Shown here piece after piece: positions 25,989 through 35,097 of a stretch of 64,000 nucleotides of DNA. The position numbers and the translations under genes are program-made. Under the pieces are notes generated by a model. That model saw only the letters and a program-made list of their open reading frames with translations, was not told the DNA's origin and did no database searches. Position 1 is the stretch's first letter, and each line of letters starts with the position of its first letter. Source of the stretch: DASXUG01 sp036504995 (GTDB lineage: Bacteria; Pseudomonadota; Gammaproteobacteria; Burkholderiales; Methylophilaceae); NCBI GenBank assembly GCA_036504995.1, contig DASXUG010000012.1:186001-250000 (forward strand), given 5' to 3'.

Positions 25989-28090
25989 CTTATGCGTTCC
26001 CAAAGGGTCACTTCAGAAAGCGTATGTTGAAACTTGTGACGGGTTTCACGAATCACAAATGGAATTTCAACAGGGGCCTGCAGGAGTTTAAAGTGTTGCC
26101 CCAGTAAGGCCTTCAGACCATCAAGGGTTGATACATTTTCTCCATCTCGCTTAAATCCACCAATCCACTCTTCTCGTGGGGTATGCTCTTCTAGCCAAGT
26201 GTATGGTGAGGTCACCATTAGCACGCCGCCGATATTTAAACGCCCATGAATAGTGCTTAGGAATTGGCGAGGGCTGTAAAGACGATCAATTAAATTGGCT
26301 GCGAGAATAAAATCGTAGCCTGTAAATTGCGGTTTAAGGTTACAGGCATCACCTTGCCAAAACTCTACTTTATGCGCCACATCTTCTAATTGAAGTTCAG
26401 CTAGACTGCGTTCTTGATAGCTGACTAAATCACCTTCATTCACCATGGTGTAACGCAATACTCCCTGCTGCGCTAGCTTGAGAGCTAAGCCGATAAACCG
26501 TGCAGAAAAATCAATACCAGTCACATGATCAAAATGCTTGGCTAATTCAAATGTAGCGCGCCCAGTTGCACAACCTAAATCTAATGCAGTTTTGGCTGGC
26601 CTTGATTGCAGGCTTTGAATCGCAAAATCGCTTAGTGCTTTGGGGAAATTGGGTACACCATAATAGGTGTCTCCATAATGAAACTCCGCATACTCAGAAA
26701 GCTGTTTGTCAGATTCATAATGCGATGCGTTATCTTCGATTGGGGTATCAGTCACAATATAGCGGAATCCTGCGTGTTGAAAAAAGTGTCGCCTAAACGC
26801 ATAACGGGCACTTTTAATCGCCTCGTTGCCTGTTGAAATCCAAGAGCCGCCTTTAATAATATTATGGCGACCATCAAAAGTGGGGGTTGTAAAGTCATCG
26901 TATAATGGATGCACCTTAAACCCATCAAATGGAAAAATGGGCGATTCTGTCCACTGCCAAACATTACCAACTACATCATATAAATCGCCATGCGCAAATT
27001 GATTAACGGGGCAAGAGGATGCAAAATGATCAAGGAAAAGGTTTGCATTCATACTACTCGCTAGCTTTTCGTCTGACAAGCCAGCATGTTCGTAGATACT
27101 GTACCACTCTTGTTCAGTTGGCATGCGCACCTGCTTACCCAATTGGAGTGACTGCCAGTTACAAAATGCCTTTGCCTCATGGTAATTGACTTCCACAGGC
27201 CAACTCCAAGGCATATCGACTTCCTCGGTCATTAATCTCAGCTTCCAAGTGTCACCTTGTTTTACCCAAAAAGTAGGATGCTCAGCCTGTGTATATTGCC
27301 GCCAACTTAGGCCCTCTTCTTGCCAGTATTTATCATCATGATAACCACCAGCTTCAACAAAGGCTAAAAACTCTTCATTGGAGGTCAAATACTTCGCCGC
27401 TTGAAAAGCTGGACAATGTGTTTTAAATTGACCATATTCATTATCCCAGCCGTAATACTGGGTTGATTTGCTTAACTCAATATCCCTTGCAGGAATATTC
27501 ACCAATTCATTCACTGGTGCTGGGACTTCAAACGCATGACATGGCGCCCACGCTGATGACTGTTGTACAAACTGCAAATCCTGTTGCCGAATTAATACAG
27601 AGCTGGTTTCTAAATGAATGCGTTCATGCTCTATCCCCATTAAAATCGGCCACCACTGGCTATCCCAATCAATCGGCAGATTTAACGGAAGCGTGTTAAT
27701 TAACGCATCAACTACCAAGCGTACGCTCGCACGATAAGCTTTTACCTCTGCAGGCGAAGGCCAGTTGTAGTTCATCTCGTTAACATCATCCCAGCCCATT
27801 TCATCGACACCAACAGCAAACATCGACTCAAATTGAGGGTTCACACGCTTGGTGATTAAACCAGCCAAAATCAATTTATTGATAAAAAAAGTATTGGTAT
27901 GGCCGTAATAAAAAATGAGTGGGTGCCGCAAGTGAATGGGTTTAACGTAATACGCCTCGTCATTTTTTAATGTTTGAAATAAGCTTTCGTACAGATCTGA
28001 CGTTTGATGAAAATAAGAACGAATCTGCTCACGCGTGATAGGTATTTTATGATTGTTTATGACGATGCTACGATTTGAGGGTTTATGCAT
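25985..28090 (-). CDS. ovoA: 5-histidylcysteine sulfoxide synthase / 4-mercaptohistidine N1-methyltransferase (OvoA)
   Basis: A 701-residue three-domain enzyme of ovothiol biosynthesis. Residues about 25-185 form the DinB-like domain with HERIHLE (His155, His159, Glu161), the HxxxHxE iron-binding motif. Residues about 200-445 form the formylglycine-generating-enzyme-like (FGE-sulfatase) domain with VGNVWQWTES and KGGSW. Residues about 465-701 form a SAM methyltransferase with LDLGCATG (503-510). The first two domains join cysteine to histidine using oxygen and non-haem iron; the third methylates the thiohistidine. The presence of the methyltransferase distinguishes OvoA from the ergothioneine enzyme EgtB. 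First gene of a two-gene operon. Confidence 0.93.
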   Translation of the reverse strand: MHKPSNRSIVINNHKIPITREQIRSYFHQTSDLYESLFQTLKNDEAYYVKPIHLRHPLIFYYGHTNTFFINKLILAGLITKRVNPQFESMFAVGVDEMGWDDVNEMNYNWPSPAEVKAYRASVRLVVDALINTLPLNLPIDWDSQWWPILMGIEHERIHLETSSVLIRQQDLQFVQQSSAWAPCHAFEVPAPVNELVNIPARDIELSKSTQYYGWDNEYGQFKTHCPAFQAAKYLTSNEEFLAFVEAGGYHDDKYWQEEGLSWRQYTQAEHPTFWVKQGDTWKLRLMTEEVDMPWSWPVEVNYHEAKAFCNWQSLQLGKQVRMPTEQEWYSIYEHAGLSDEKLASSMNANLFLDHFASSCPVNQFAHGDLYDVVGNVWQWTESPIFPFDGFKVHPLYDDFTTPTFDGRHNIIKGGSWISTGNEAIKSARYAFRRHFFQHAGFRYIVTDTPIEDNASHYESDKQLSEYAEFHYGDTYYGVPNFPKALSDFAIQSLQSRPAKTALDLGCATGRATFELAKHFDHVTGIDFSARFIGLALKLAQQGVLRYTMVNEGDLVSYQERSLAELQLEDVAHKVEFWQGDACNLKPQFTGYDFILAANLIDRLYSPRQFLSTIHGRLNIGGVLMVTSPYTWLEEHTPREEWIGGFKRDGENVSTLDGLKALLGQHFKLLQAPVEIPFVIRETRHKFQHTLSEVTLWERIS

Positions 28091-28598
28091 AATTTATTCG
28101 AGTTAGTTGTCTAGCCGATTAGTTTGTGCCATTTAAAAATAGATCTTGTCATTGGATTGTTTACTTTAAATCACTATTTTTAGTCTTTTCCACCACGTTT
28201 GTCGTTCTTAGCAAGTAATCAATATTACTTACATGTGGTGCACCACAAAAGAAAGTTAACATGCATGTATTGGTGCTGTTAAGTCAATATTAGTTCATTA
28301 AGAATCCTTTTATAGCCTGATTGTAGACTTTCAGAATCAAAAAATTCGGCCCCGTTGAGACCCTTTCAATTTATTAATTAGCGTAAGAGTAAGCGACCAA
28401 TATTTTAGTGGTGCTTTGATAGACCCAAGGAGAATTCTCCGCAATAGAATAATGAATAATCTCAGGTTAGTTTGCGATAAAACGAAAAAATCTCGAGTTA
28501 CCTTGCGAACTTCAGTGTTTTAAGCATTGCGATAATTTTTATAAGTTAATGATTTAATTATAATTTATAATATCAACTTAATTTACGAACGATAATTT
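28091..28598. other. Gene-free, AT-rich region between ovoA and the pqi operon
   Basis: A 508-base stretch upstream of ovoA and downstream of pqiC. It contains two adjacent inverted repeats listed separately (28213-28247) and a perfect 12-bp palindrome GGAGAATTCTCC around 28430. No coding ORF was recognised. Confidence 0.5.
28213..28247. promoter_or_regulatory. Paired palindromes upstream of ovoA (possible operator)
   Basis: AAGTAAT-CAAT-ATTACTT (28213-28230) is followed three bases later by the perfect 14-bp palindrome TGTGGTGCACCACA (28234-28247). They lie about 120-160 bases upstream of the ovoA start, a distance suited to an activator or repressor site. No factor can be named. Confidence 0.35.
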
Positions 28599-29213
28599 TT
28601 ATGGTTCGCAATCTGGGGCAGTGCCCGTATCAAGTGTTTTGATATGCTGGGCAATCTTGTTTGAGAGCTGGGTCACCACTTTTTGCATGCCTTGCACCAC
28701 GGCATCTACTGAGTTACCTATCATTTGCTGAGTGTCAAACTGACATAAAGTAGCGTCGGCTTTTACGTCACTTGAGATAGTGTTTAGGCTTTGTACTTTC
28801 CAGCTAAAGTCAGCTTGTACCGATTGCCCTTTAATTACTTGTAGCTGCTGCAATGTCACATTGACCTGATAAGCCTTTTGAGTAGGCGCTACCAAATGAG
28901 TTAACTCGCTGTAAATAGCGTCATGTAACTCATCATCAAACATAGCCCCCCAGCGCTCGTTTTCTAACAATATAAGCTGTGGGCTGGTGGCAGAATTTAA
29001 AACGATCTGTGGCCGCTTAAAGCGTTCAGGCACCTTGACGGGACGCAGGTCAATAGTTTTATAGCTAGTAGGAGATGGCGCACTCTGATAAGTATTGCTT
29101 AAGGTATAAAAACGGGTTGGCGCGGTGGTGCCGCAGGCCGTAACAGTCATAGTCATAGTCAAAGAGACAGAAAGCAAAAGCTGTTTTATGTTGTGCATAT
29201 TGCGTTTATTCAT
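28599..29213 (-). CDS. pqiC: PqiC-type outer membrane lipoprotein
   Basis: A 204-residue lipoprotein. The signal peptide ends in a lipobox, VTAC, with Cys27 as the lipidated residue. The mature domain belongs to the PqiC/ABC-transport auxiliary (DUF330) family: RFYTLSNTY, VKVPERFKRPQIVL and the LLENERWGAMFDDELHDAI stretch. PqiC forms the outer membrane end of the PqiABC lipid-trafficking tunnel. Its ATG lies inside the end of pqiB (8-base overlap) with GGAG upstream, so it is translationally coupled. Last gene of the cluster. Confidence 0.88.
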   Translation of the reverse strand: MNKRNMHNIKQLLLSVSLTMTMTVTACGTTAPTRFYTLSNTYQSAPSPTSYKTIDLRPVKVPERFKRPQIVLNSATSPQLILLENERWGAMFDDELHDAIYSELTHLVAPTQKAYQVNVTLQQLQVIKGQSVQADFSWKVQSLNTISSDVKADATLCQFDTQQMIGNSVDAVVQGMQKVVTQLSNKIAQHIKTLDTGTAPDCEP

Positions 29214-30912
29214 TTTTAGGCTCCGCCGGCTTGCCGCGTATTAATGATTCTGGGTGCTGCTCAAGATAGTCTGTGAGCACTTTTAATGACACGGCCGCAC
29301 GCGATAAATCTTGAAAAGTTTGCCGCAAATCTTGTTGCAATGGCGCATCCTCAGCTAAGCTGCGCTGCGCGGTACTTAATGTAATATCCGCCGTGTGCAA
29401 AGTCTGCTCGGCACTATGTAAGGTGGTACGCACGTCCTTCATCGCAGCGATAATTTCGGGTGCAACATCGTTGTGCAGACTTTGCGTCAGTTTTTGCGCA
29501 TTTTGTAAAGTGACATCGAAGTTAATCAAAGTTTTGTTTAACTCTGCTCCAATTTGGTCAAACGGCACTTTACTAAGTTTGCCTGCGATGGTGGCTATTT
29601 GTGTTTGCAGTTCATCCAAGCTGCCTGGCATAGTCGGTAACTCAAGCGGCTCTTTATTGATATCAATCTGTACTTTCGGGGCGTTAGGAAAGAAATCTAT
29701 CGCCACATAAAGTTGCCCTGTAATCAGGCTGCCTGTGCGTAATTGCGCGCGCATGCCATTATCAATAAATAGCTTGAGTCTTTGTTTTTTAGAGGATGAG
29801 GATTGCTGATCTTCGTTATATTTTCGCCCTAGTCTATCTGAATATATTTCTACAACTACAGGCATCTGGAACTGATGTCGTTTGCTGTCGTAATCTATGC
29901 CGAGCGATTTTACTTTACCTATCACTACACCACGAAAATCCACAGGGGCACCAGGGCTCAAACCACGTAGCGATTGATTAAAGTACAGCACAGCGGTTTC
30001 TGCTACCCCATTGGGAGTTTGAAAGGCATCACTTTGATTATCTGCCAAATCAAATACTGTGTTTTCGTTGGCTAATGTGCCCGTATCATCATCGACAGAT
30101 TGAAAGGCTAAACCTCCAACCGCAAGAGAAGCAAGGGATAAGGTGTTGACTTTAATGCCATCGGAGTTAATCTCTAGATTGATACCGCTGGCATGCCAAA
30201 AACGGGTGTTCAAACCTACAAATTTATCATAAGGCGCATCTACGAAAATATGCAGACTGATGCCTCTACCATCCTCATCCAGATTGTAAGAAGCTACGCG
30301 ACCGACTTTAATCATACGATAAAAAACGGGGGAGCCTATATCCAGCGAGCCTATATCTTGTGCATGTAAAATAAACTGCTTACCCGCTGCGTCGCGCGTA
30401 ACAATGGGTTGTGATTCCATCCCTGTAAACTGCCTTGAGGTTTCCTCAGATTTGCCCGCATCTGCACCGATATAAGCGCCAGAAAACAAAGTTCCTAAAC
30501 CCGAGATACCCGAGGCATCGACACGCGGACGAACGATCCAAAAAGTAGTGTCGCTGGCAGTGAAGCTTCTAGCATCCTTAGATAACTGTATAGTCACTAA
30601 CACCTCGGACCTATCGGGGCTAAGTTTAATGGCTTGCACTTCGCCAATCTCTACATCTTTATACTTAACCTTGCTTTTGCCTGCTTGCAGACCTTCGGCC
30701 GTGCGCAATGAGACGGTGATCGTAGGGCCGCGATCCATAATAATCTTAAAAACTAAAATGATCCCCACCAATGCTGCAACAATAGGAATCAACCACACTA
30801 AGGAAGGCAGCCAGCGCTGTCCATGACTGACACTTGGCTGTAGGGGTTGGCCTGTGCTAGAACCTTCTTGTGCGCCAGTAGTAGCTGGATTTGGATTGTC
30901 ACTACTCATCAA
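29206..30912 (-). CDS. pqiB: PqiB, triple-MCE-domain membrane protein
   Basis: A 568-residue protein with one N-terminal transmembrane helix (LPSLVWLIPIVAALVGIILVFKI), three MlaD/MCE domains (about residues 55-145, 170-260 and 290-410; see GLQAGKSKVKYKDVEIGEV, IGSPVFYRMIKVGRV and SPGAPVDFRGVVIGKVKSL) and a long C-terminal helical region (about 430-560) that forms the coiled-coil needle in the E. coli protein. It bridges the periplasm to carry lipids between membranes. Its start overlaps the upstream pqiA ORF by four bases (ATGA). Confidence 0.92.
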   Translation of the reverse strand: MMSSDNPNPATTGAQEGSSTGQPLQPSVSHGQRWLPSLVWLIPIVAALVGIILVFKIIMDRGPTITVSLRTAEGLQAGKSKVKYKDVEIGEVQAIKLSPDRSEVLVTIQLSKDARSFTASDTTFWIVRPRVDASGISGLGTLFSGAYIGADAGKSEETSRQFTGMESQPIVTRDAAGKQFILHAQDIGSLDIGSPVFYRMIKVGRVASYNLDEDGRGISLHIFVDAPYDKFVGLNTRFWHASGINLEINSDGIKVNTLSLASLAVGGLAFQSVDDDTGTLANENTVFDLADNQSDAFQTPNGVAETAVLYFNQSLRGLSPGAPVDFRGVVIGKVKSLGIDYDSKRHQFQMPVVVEIYSDRLGRKYNEDQQSSSSKKQRLKLFIDNGMRAQLRTGSLITGQLYVAIDFFPNAPKVQIDINKEPLELPTMPGSLDELQTQIATIAGKLSKVPFDQIGAELNKTLINFDVTLQNAQKLTQSLHNDVAPEIIAAMKDVRTTLHSAEQTLHTADITLSTAQRSLAEDAPLQQDLRQTFQDLSRAAVSLKVLTDYLEQHPESLIRGKPAEPKNE

Positions 30913-31550
30913 CGGACTCCATCTTGGTGTTTCACTTGTTTATTCAGCGCATCCCAGCTGAGTCTGGGATCAAAGCTCTGTGAAGCCAGCATGGTAAATA
31001 TCACCACGGCTGCAAACGCAACGATGCCGACACCAGCAGTAATACTGGCATAGCCTGGCATTTGCACCAATCCTACCAGTATAGAGACTACAAATACATC
31101 TAACATAGACCAGCGCCCTATAAATTCCAGCATACGGTAGAGATTAGCGCGTTGCTGTAAACGCCATAAGCTAGCACGCTGCGACATAATTAATAAAAAC
31201 ATTAAGGTGGATATTTTAACCAGAGGCACTAAAAAACTAGCGATAAACACGATGGCGGCCAAACCCCACTCGTCTGCCACCCAAAAGAAAATCACGCCAC
31301 CTAGAATAGTAGATTGCTGCTCTGCAAATAAAGTTTGCGTCACCATCACAGGCATCAAATTAGCAGGGATATAGACGATACATGCTGCGATTAAAAAAGC
31401 CCAGCAACGCTGATAGCTACTCGGTTTTCTGGCATGCAACTCACTACCGCAATGCATGCATTTATCATGCTCAGCTGCATGCTGCCACAACTTGCGACAG
31501 TGATGGCATGCCAGCATATTTTGACCAAGTGCCGTTTCAACTTCTGTCAT
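30909..31550 (-). CDS. pqiA: PqiA-domain membrane protein (second half)
   Basis: A 213-residue protein with an N-terminal zinc-ribbon-like pair (CHHC near 16-19 and CMHC near 32-35) and four hydrophobic helices. It has the CWAFLIAACIVYIPANLMPV opening and the RWSMLDVFVVSILVGLVQM segment typical of PqiA domains. E. coli PqiA has two such domains in one 417-residue chain; here they are separate ORFs 26 bases apart, both intact. This one corresponds to the C-terminal domain by position next to pqiB. Confidence 0.88.
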   Translation of the reverse strand: MTEVETALGQNMLACHHCRKLWQHAAEHDKCMHCGSELHARKPSSYQRCWAFLIAACIVYIPANLMPVMVTQTLFAEQQSTILGGVIFFWVADEWGLAAIVFIASFLVPLVKISTLMFLLIMSQRASLWRLQQRANLYRMLEFIGRWSMLDVFVVSILVGLVQMPGYASITAGVGIVAFAAVVIFTMLASQSFDPRLSWDALNKQVKHQDGVR

Positions 31551-31576
31551 CAGCGTACTTTCTCAGACTAGAGTAA

Positions 31577-32263
31577 TCAAGGCTCATCATTCAAGGCCGC
31601 AGTAGAGGTTGTTTTTGCACTACTAGGAAACTCCGATTGCCAAAAATTTCTTGGGTCAAACGAAATAATAACGGTGAGCAAAATCGTTAAGCCACTAAAT
31701 GCCCATAAAGCGATACCAGGAATAATATCCGCCATATTCATTAATTTAATTAATGCGACTAACACACCCAGCATAAACACTTCCACCATTCCCCACGGCT
31801 GTATCAATTGCAGTGTTCTGACCATTAACTGAAATCCTGGCGGGCGCTGCTTTTTTTGATGCCCAAGCAAAATATATATTAGTAGCAGCAATTGTAGCAA
31901 AGGCAATAAGATGATGGTGATCAGCACCAGCAAGGCTATTAGCGATGTGCCTTCCTCGCTTAGCGCCAAGACTGCACCCATCAACGTGGTTTGATTAACT
32001 TGCCCCTGAATATCCAACGCCACAATCGGAAAAGCATTGGCGATAATAAATAAAATAAGGGCAGATAGGGTTAAGGGTAAAAGATACTGCCAGCGCCTTC
32101 CTAGGTTACGCTCTAGCTCCGCATGACAACGCGAACAACGGGCAATCTCGCCACTGGCCAATGGCACTCTGGTGTGGAGCGCGTCGCAATGCTCACAAGC
32201 GATGAGGCCGATTACCTCTTGCATTGGCGTAGATGGCGGCGCTGATTGCATAATGTATGGCAT
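31577..32263 (-). CDS. pqiA: PqiA-domain membrane protein (first half)
   Basis: A 228-residue protein with an N-terminal zinc-ribbon (CEHC and CSRC), then four transmembrane helices including LPLTLSALILFIIANAFPIV and the QPWGMVEVFMLGVLVALIKL motif. It is homologous to the following ORF and matches the N-terminal domain of a fused PqiA. Together the two would form the inner membrane component of the Pqi system. Whether the split is an ancestral two-gene state or a fission cannot be told here. It follows the antiporter gene by 32 bases. Confidence 0.88.
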   Translation of the reverse strand: MPYIMQSAPPSTPMQEVIGLIACEHCDALHTRVPLASGEIARCSRCHAELERNLGRRWQYLLPLTLSALILFIIANAFPIVALDIQGQVNQTTLMGAVLALSEEGTSLIALLVLITIILLPLLQLLLLIYILLGHQKKQRPPGFQLMVRTLQLIQPWGMVEVFMLGVLVALIKLMNMADIIPGIALWAFSGLTILLTVIISFDPRNFWQSEFPSSAKTTSTAALNDEP

Positions 32264-32295
32264 AATAATTTCAAGTGATATGGCATTAACATCTA

Positions 32296-34062
32296 CTATT
32301 CAGGCTCTGAGCGTTCTAGCTCAAACAGTGTTTTAAGATCTTGGCGCCCTTGTTCAGCTAAGCTTACTAGAGCACTCCTATCATGTCTAATTTTACGAGT
32401 AGCTTCGAGTTGTTCTATATCGTATTTCTCAAACTGCTTAATGGCTTTTGCAGCAGAGCTTGCTGTCTCGCCAATTGCCATCAATGCCTGTTTGGCCGCC
32501 TCTAACGATGAGTAAAAAGTTTCTCTGATCGGGTTTAAATCAAGCTCTCGAAGATCGAATGCATCAGTTCGGCTTCTGGCTCTCACCACAACGGCAACCT
32601 TGGGCCATCGGGCTTGCACCAATTTAGCCATATTTAAAGCAGCACTTGGGTCATTGACTGCAATAACAAATAACTTCGCTTCCGCGATGCCAGCCTCTTC
32701 CAACAAATCCAGCCTAGAAGCATCTCCGTAATAACAACGCCAGCCAAATTCGCGCATTAAATCAACTTGGTTAGGGTCATTGTCAATGAGGGTTGGGGTC
32801 ATGCCTTTTGCCAAAAGCACCCTGCCAACAATTTGTCCAAAACGACCAAAACCTGCAATGATAACTGCGTTACTTTCTGAAATAGAGTCTTTTGGACGCA
32901 CACCACATTGCAGCTTCAAGAAGCGATCATAAAGCAACAGTAATATGGGTGTAATCAACATAGAGACGGCAACAATGGCATTGAGGATATTGTAGGTTTC
33001 GCGTGGAATAGAATTTTGCGCTAATGCAACGCCAAAGATCACAAAGGCAAACTCACCGATTTGGGAAAGGGATACCCCGAACAGCAATGTATCTCGCAAG
33101 GGATACTTAAACAGCCTGCCAAGACCCACTAAAACCAATAGCTTAGTCACGACGATTAGCAGTGCAAAGCCGAAAATCAAGAATGGCTTATTCGCCAATA
33201 AAGATAGGTCTACAGACATCCCAACTGCAATAAAAAACAAGCCCAGCAATAAGCCCTTGACTGGTTCAATGTCTAATCTAAGCTCATACCGATATTCTGA
33301 ATCTGCCAATAGCACTCCCGCCAAGAAAGTTCCAAGCGCCATAGATAAGCCAACCGATTGCATGGCCAACGAGACGCCTATGACAAGTAGCAATGAAAAT
33401 GCGACAAAAATCTCTCTAACGCCAGTTTGAGCGATGATGCGCATCACTGGACGCAGCAAGGTTCGACTGGCCAAGATAATGATTAAAATAACTGCAATGG
33501 CCTTGGCCACAGCCCAAATATCAAAGCTCGACTTAGCACTGTTTGGCGCAATAAATGCGAGCAGCATAAATAGCGGAATAACGGATAAGTCTTGAAACAG
33601 CAGGGTCGCAAATGAAGCCTGACCGCCTGCGGTGCTTAACTGTTTTTTTTCAGTTAACGCAGTTAGCCCAATTGCTGTGGAGGACATCGCTACGCCCATG
33701 CCGATGACGAGCGCCTCAGTCCAGAGAAAGTTCATCAAATGCGCAATTACGGTGACCAATCCCATCGTGAGGGTCACTTGCAGGCCACCTAAGCCGAATA
33801 AAAGCTTGCGTAGTTCCCATACTTTTTGCGACTCAAGCTCCAGCCCCACTAGAAAAAGCATCAACACCACCCCAAACTCTGCAAAGTGTAATACCTGCTC
33901 TGGGTCTGCGATAAGCTTTAAGGCATAAGGGCCAATCAAAACGCCTGCAATTAAATAGCCGAGCACTGAGCCTAAGCCCAACCGTTTAAACAATGGAACT
34001 AAAAATATAGCGGAAGCGAGATATATCGCAGCTTGAACAAGAAAATTAGATGAATTCATCAA
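32296..34062 (-). CDS. KefB/KefC-type CPA2 cation:proton antiporter
   Basis: A 588-residue protein. Residues 1 to about 385 are a CPA2 antiporter with about 12 helices (YLIAGVLIGPYALKLI, FGVVLMLFLVGLEL, FQDLSVIPLF, FFIAVGMSVDLSLL). Residues about 395-520 are a TrkA-N/RCK Rossmann domain (VIIAGFGRFGQIVGRVLL, IDNDPNQVD). Kef systems expel potassium when electrophile-glutathione adducts bind the RCK domain, acidifying the cytoplasm for protection. No KefG/KefF ancillary gene is adjacent, so it may be a different CPA2 member (YbaL-like). Its start is 17 bases behind the DedA-rhodanese stop, indicating an operon. Confidence 0.88.
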   Translation of the reverse strand: MMNSSNFLVQAAIYLASAIFLVPLFKRLGLGSVLGYLIAGVLIGPYALKLIADPEQVLHFAEFGVVLMLFLVGLELESQKVWELRKLLFGLGGLQVTLTMGLVTVIAHLMNFLWTEALVIGMGVAMSSTAIGLTALTEKKQLSTAGGQASFATLLFQDLSVIPLFMLLAFIAPNSAKSSFDIWAVAKAIAVILIIILASRTLLRPVMRIIAQTGVREIFVAFSLLLVIGVSLAMQSVGLSMALGTFLAGVLLADSEYRYELRLDIEPVKGLLLGLFFIAVGMSVDLSLLANKPFLIFGFALLIVVTKLLVLVGLGRLFKYPLRDTLLFGVSLSQIGEFAFVIFGVALAQNSIPRETYNILNAIVAVSMLITPILLLLYDRFLKLQCGVRPKDSISESNAVIIAGFGRFGQIVGRVLLAKGMTPTLIDNDPNQVDLMREFGWRCYYGDASRLDLLEEAGIAEAKLFVIAVNDPSAALNMAKLVQARWPKVAVVVRARSRTDAFDLRELDLNPIRETFYSSLEAAKQALMAIGETASSAAKAIKQFEKYDIEQLEATRKIRHDRSALVSLAEQGRQDLKTLFELERSEPE

Positions 34063-34079
34063 GACCTTTAATCATAAAT

Positions 34080-35006
34080 TTAGATGGCTGTTGGATGGCC
34101 CGCATTAACCCAGGCATCAATACCGCCCGTTAATGGCCTCACCCTTTTATAGCCTTTTTTCATAAGCATTTTTGCCACTTTTGCGGAGGTGACTTCGTTG
34201 GGGCAGGCGCAATATAGAATAATTTCATCATCTACTGAAGCATCCAATATCACCGTATCCACTTTTTCAATTGAAACAGCAATCGCTCCAGGAATGATTC
34301 CACTATCTTGCAAGTGTAACGGCCTTACATCAATAATGGTAGGTTTTAAGCCCCCACTCAGCATTCGATTAAGCTCGGAGACAGAAATCTGAGCCATCCT
34401 CAACGACTTTAAGAATCTATGCCTTTGCCACCACTTAGAGGCAATAAATGCAGCAAGACCTAGCGCAATCAAAAGGCCGCCCCACTTACCCATTTGTACT
34501 AATACATTTAATAAATCATCAATTGCGTTACTAAATAGTGTGCCTAAAAGAATCGCAGAACCAGCCCAGAGCGCTGCGCCTAAAGCGTCAAAAACCAGAA
34601 ATGTCAGTACATTTGTGCCTAGCGTACCCGCCAAGGCACTAGATACAGTAGAGAGTCCAGGAATAAATTTACAAAATAGCAAGGTGGCAGGGCCCGTGCG
34701 CAAGTAAATTGATTCGGTCTGCCTCACACAAGAGTCTGGGGATAACGATATTTTGCATAACTTTGCCATAACTTTATTGCCATACTTACGGCCGCTAAAA
34801 AACCAAAAAAAATCTGCGATTAATGCGCCACTTACTGCAATTAATAATAGTGCTACTGCAGAGTAATTACCTTGAGTTAACAGTGCCCCAGTCACCAGCA
34901 AGGTCGGGTATGCGGGGACTGGCAGACCGATTTGCTCACAAAACACATTGGCAAAGACGATGAATAAGCCATATTGTTGAATCAAATTAATAATATTGGC
35001 TACCAT
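34080..35006 (-). CDS. DedA-family membrane protein fused to a rhodanese domain
   Basis: A 308-residue fusion. Residues 1 to about 195 are a DedA/SNARE-associated domain: NVFCEQIGLPVPAYPTLLVTGALL, then DFFWFFSGRKYG and FCKFIPGLSTVSSALAG, the conserved FxGR and FxRFxPG motifs, with flanking helices. Residues about 205-308 are a rhodanese domain with PTIIDVR, the catalytic-loop Cys in LYCACPNE (near residue 266) and LTGGIDAW. DedA proteins act in phospholipid recycling and membrane-potential homeostasis; rhodanese domains carry persulfide sulfur. The start is ATG 35006; the upstream TTG at 35045 is not supported. It lies between LysR and KefB genes on the same strand. Confidence 0.88.
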   Translation of the reverse strand: MVANIINLIQQYGLFIVFANVFCEQIGLPVPAYPTLLVTGALLTQGNYSAVALLLIAVSGALIADFFWFFSGRKYGNKVMAKLCKISLSPDSCVRQTESIYLRTGPATLLFCKFIPGLSTVSSALAGTLGTNVLTFLVFDALGAALWAGSAILLGTLFSNAIDDLLNVLVQMGKWGGLLIALGLAAFIASKWWQRHRFLKSLRMAQISVSELNRMLSGGLKPTIIDVRPLHLQDSGIIPGAIAVSIEKVDTVILDASVDDEIILYCACPNEVTSAKVAKMLMKKGYKRVRPLTGGIDAWVNAGHPTAI

Positions 35007-35097
35007 TTTGTTTATACTTTCCTGTAAAAAATTGTTTTGGTGCAATTACTAAGCTAAACGACTGCCAAAGCTTACTGCATATTGCTCGGTAACGGGG

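Noticed and set aside
30909..32263. PqiA pseudogene created by a frameshift
   Set aside because: Both halves are full single PqiA domains with their own zinc ribbons and starts, 26 bases apart; a natural split is the simpler reading.
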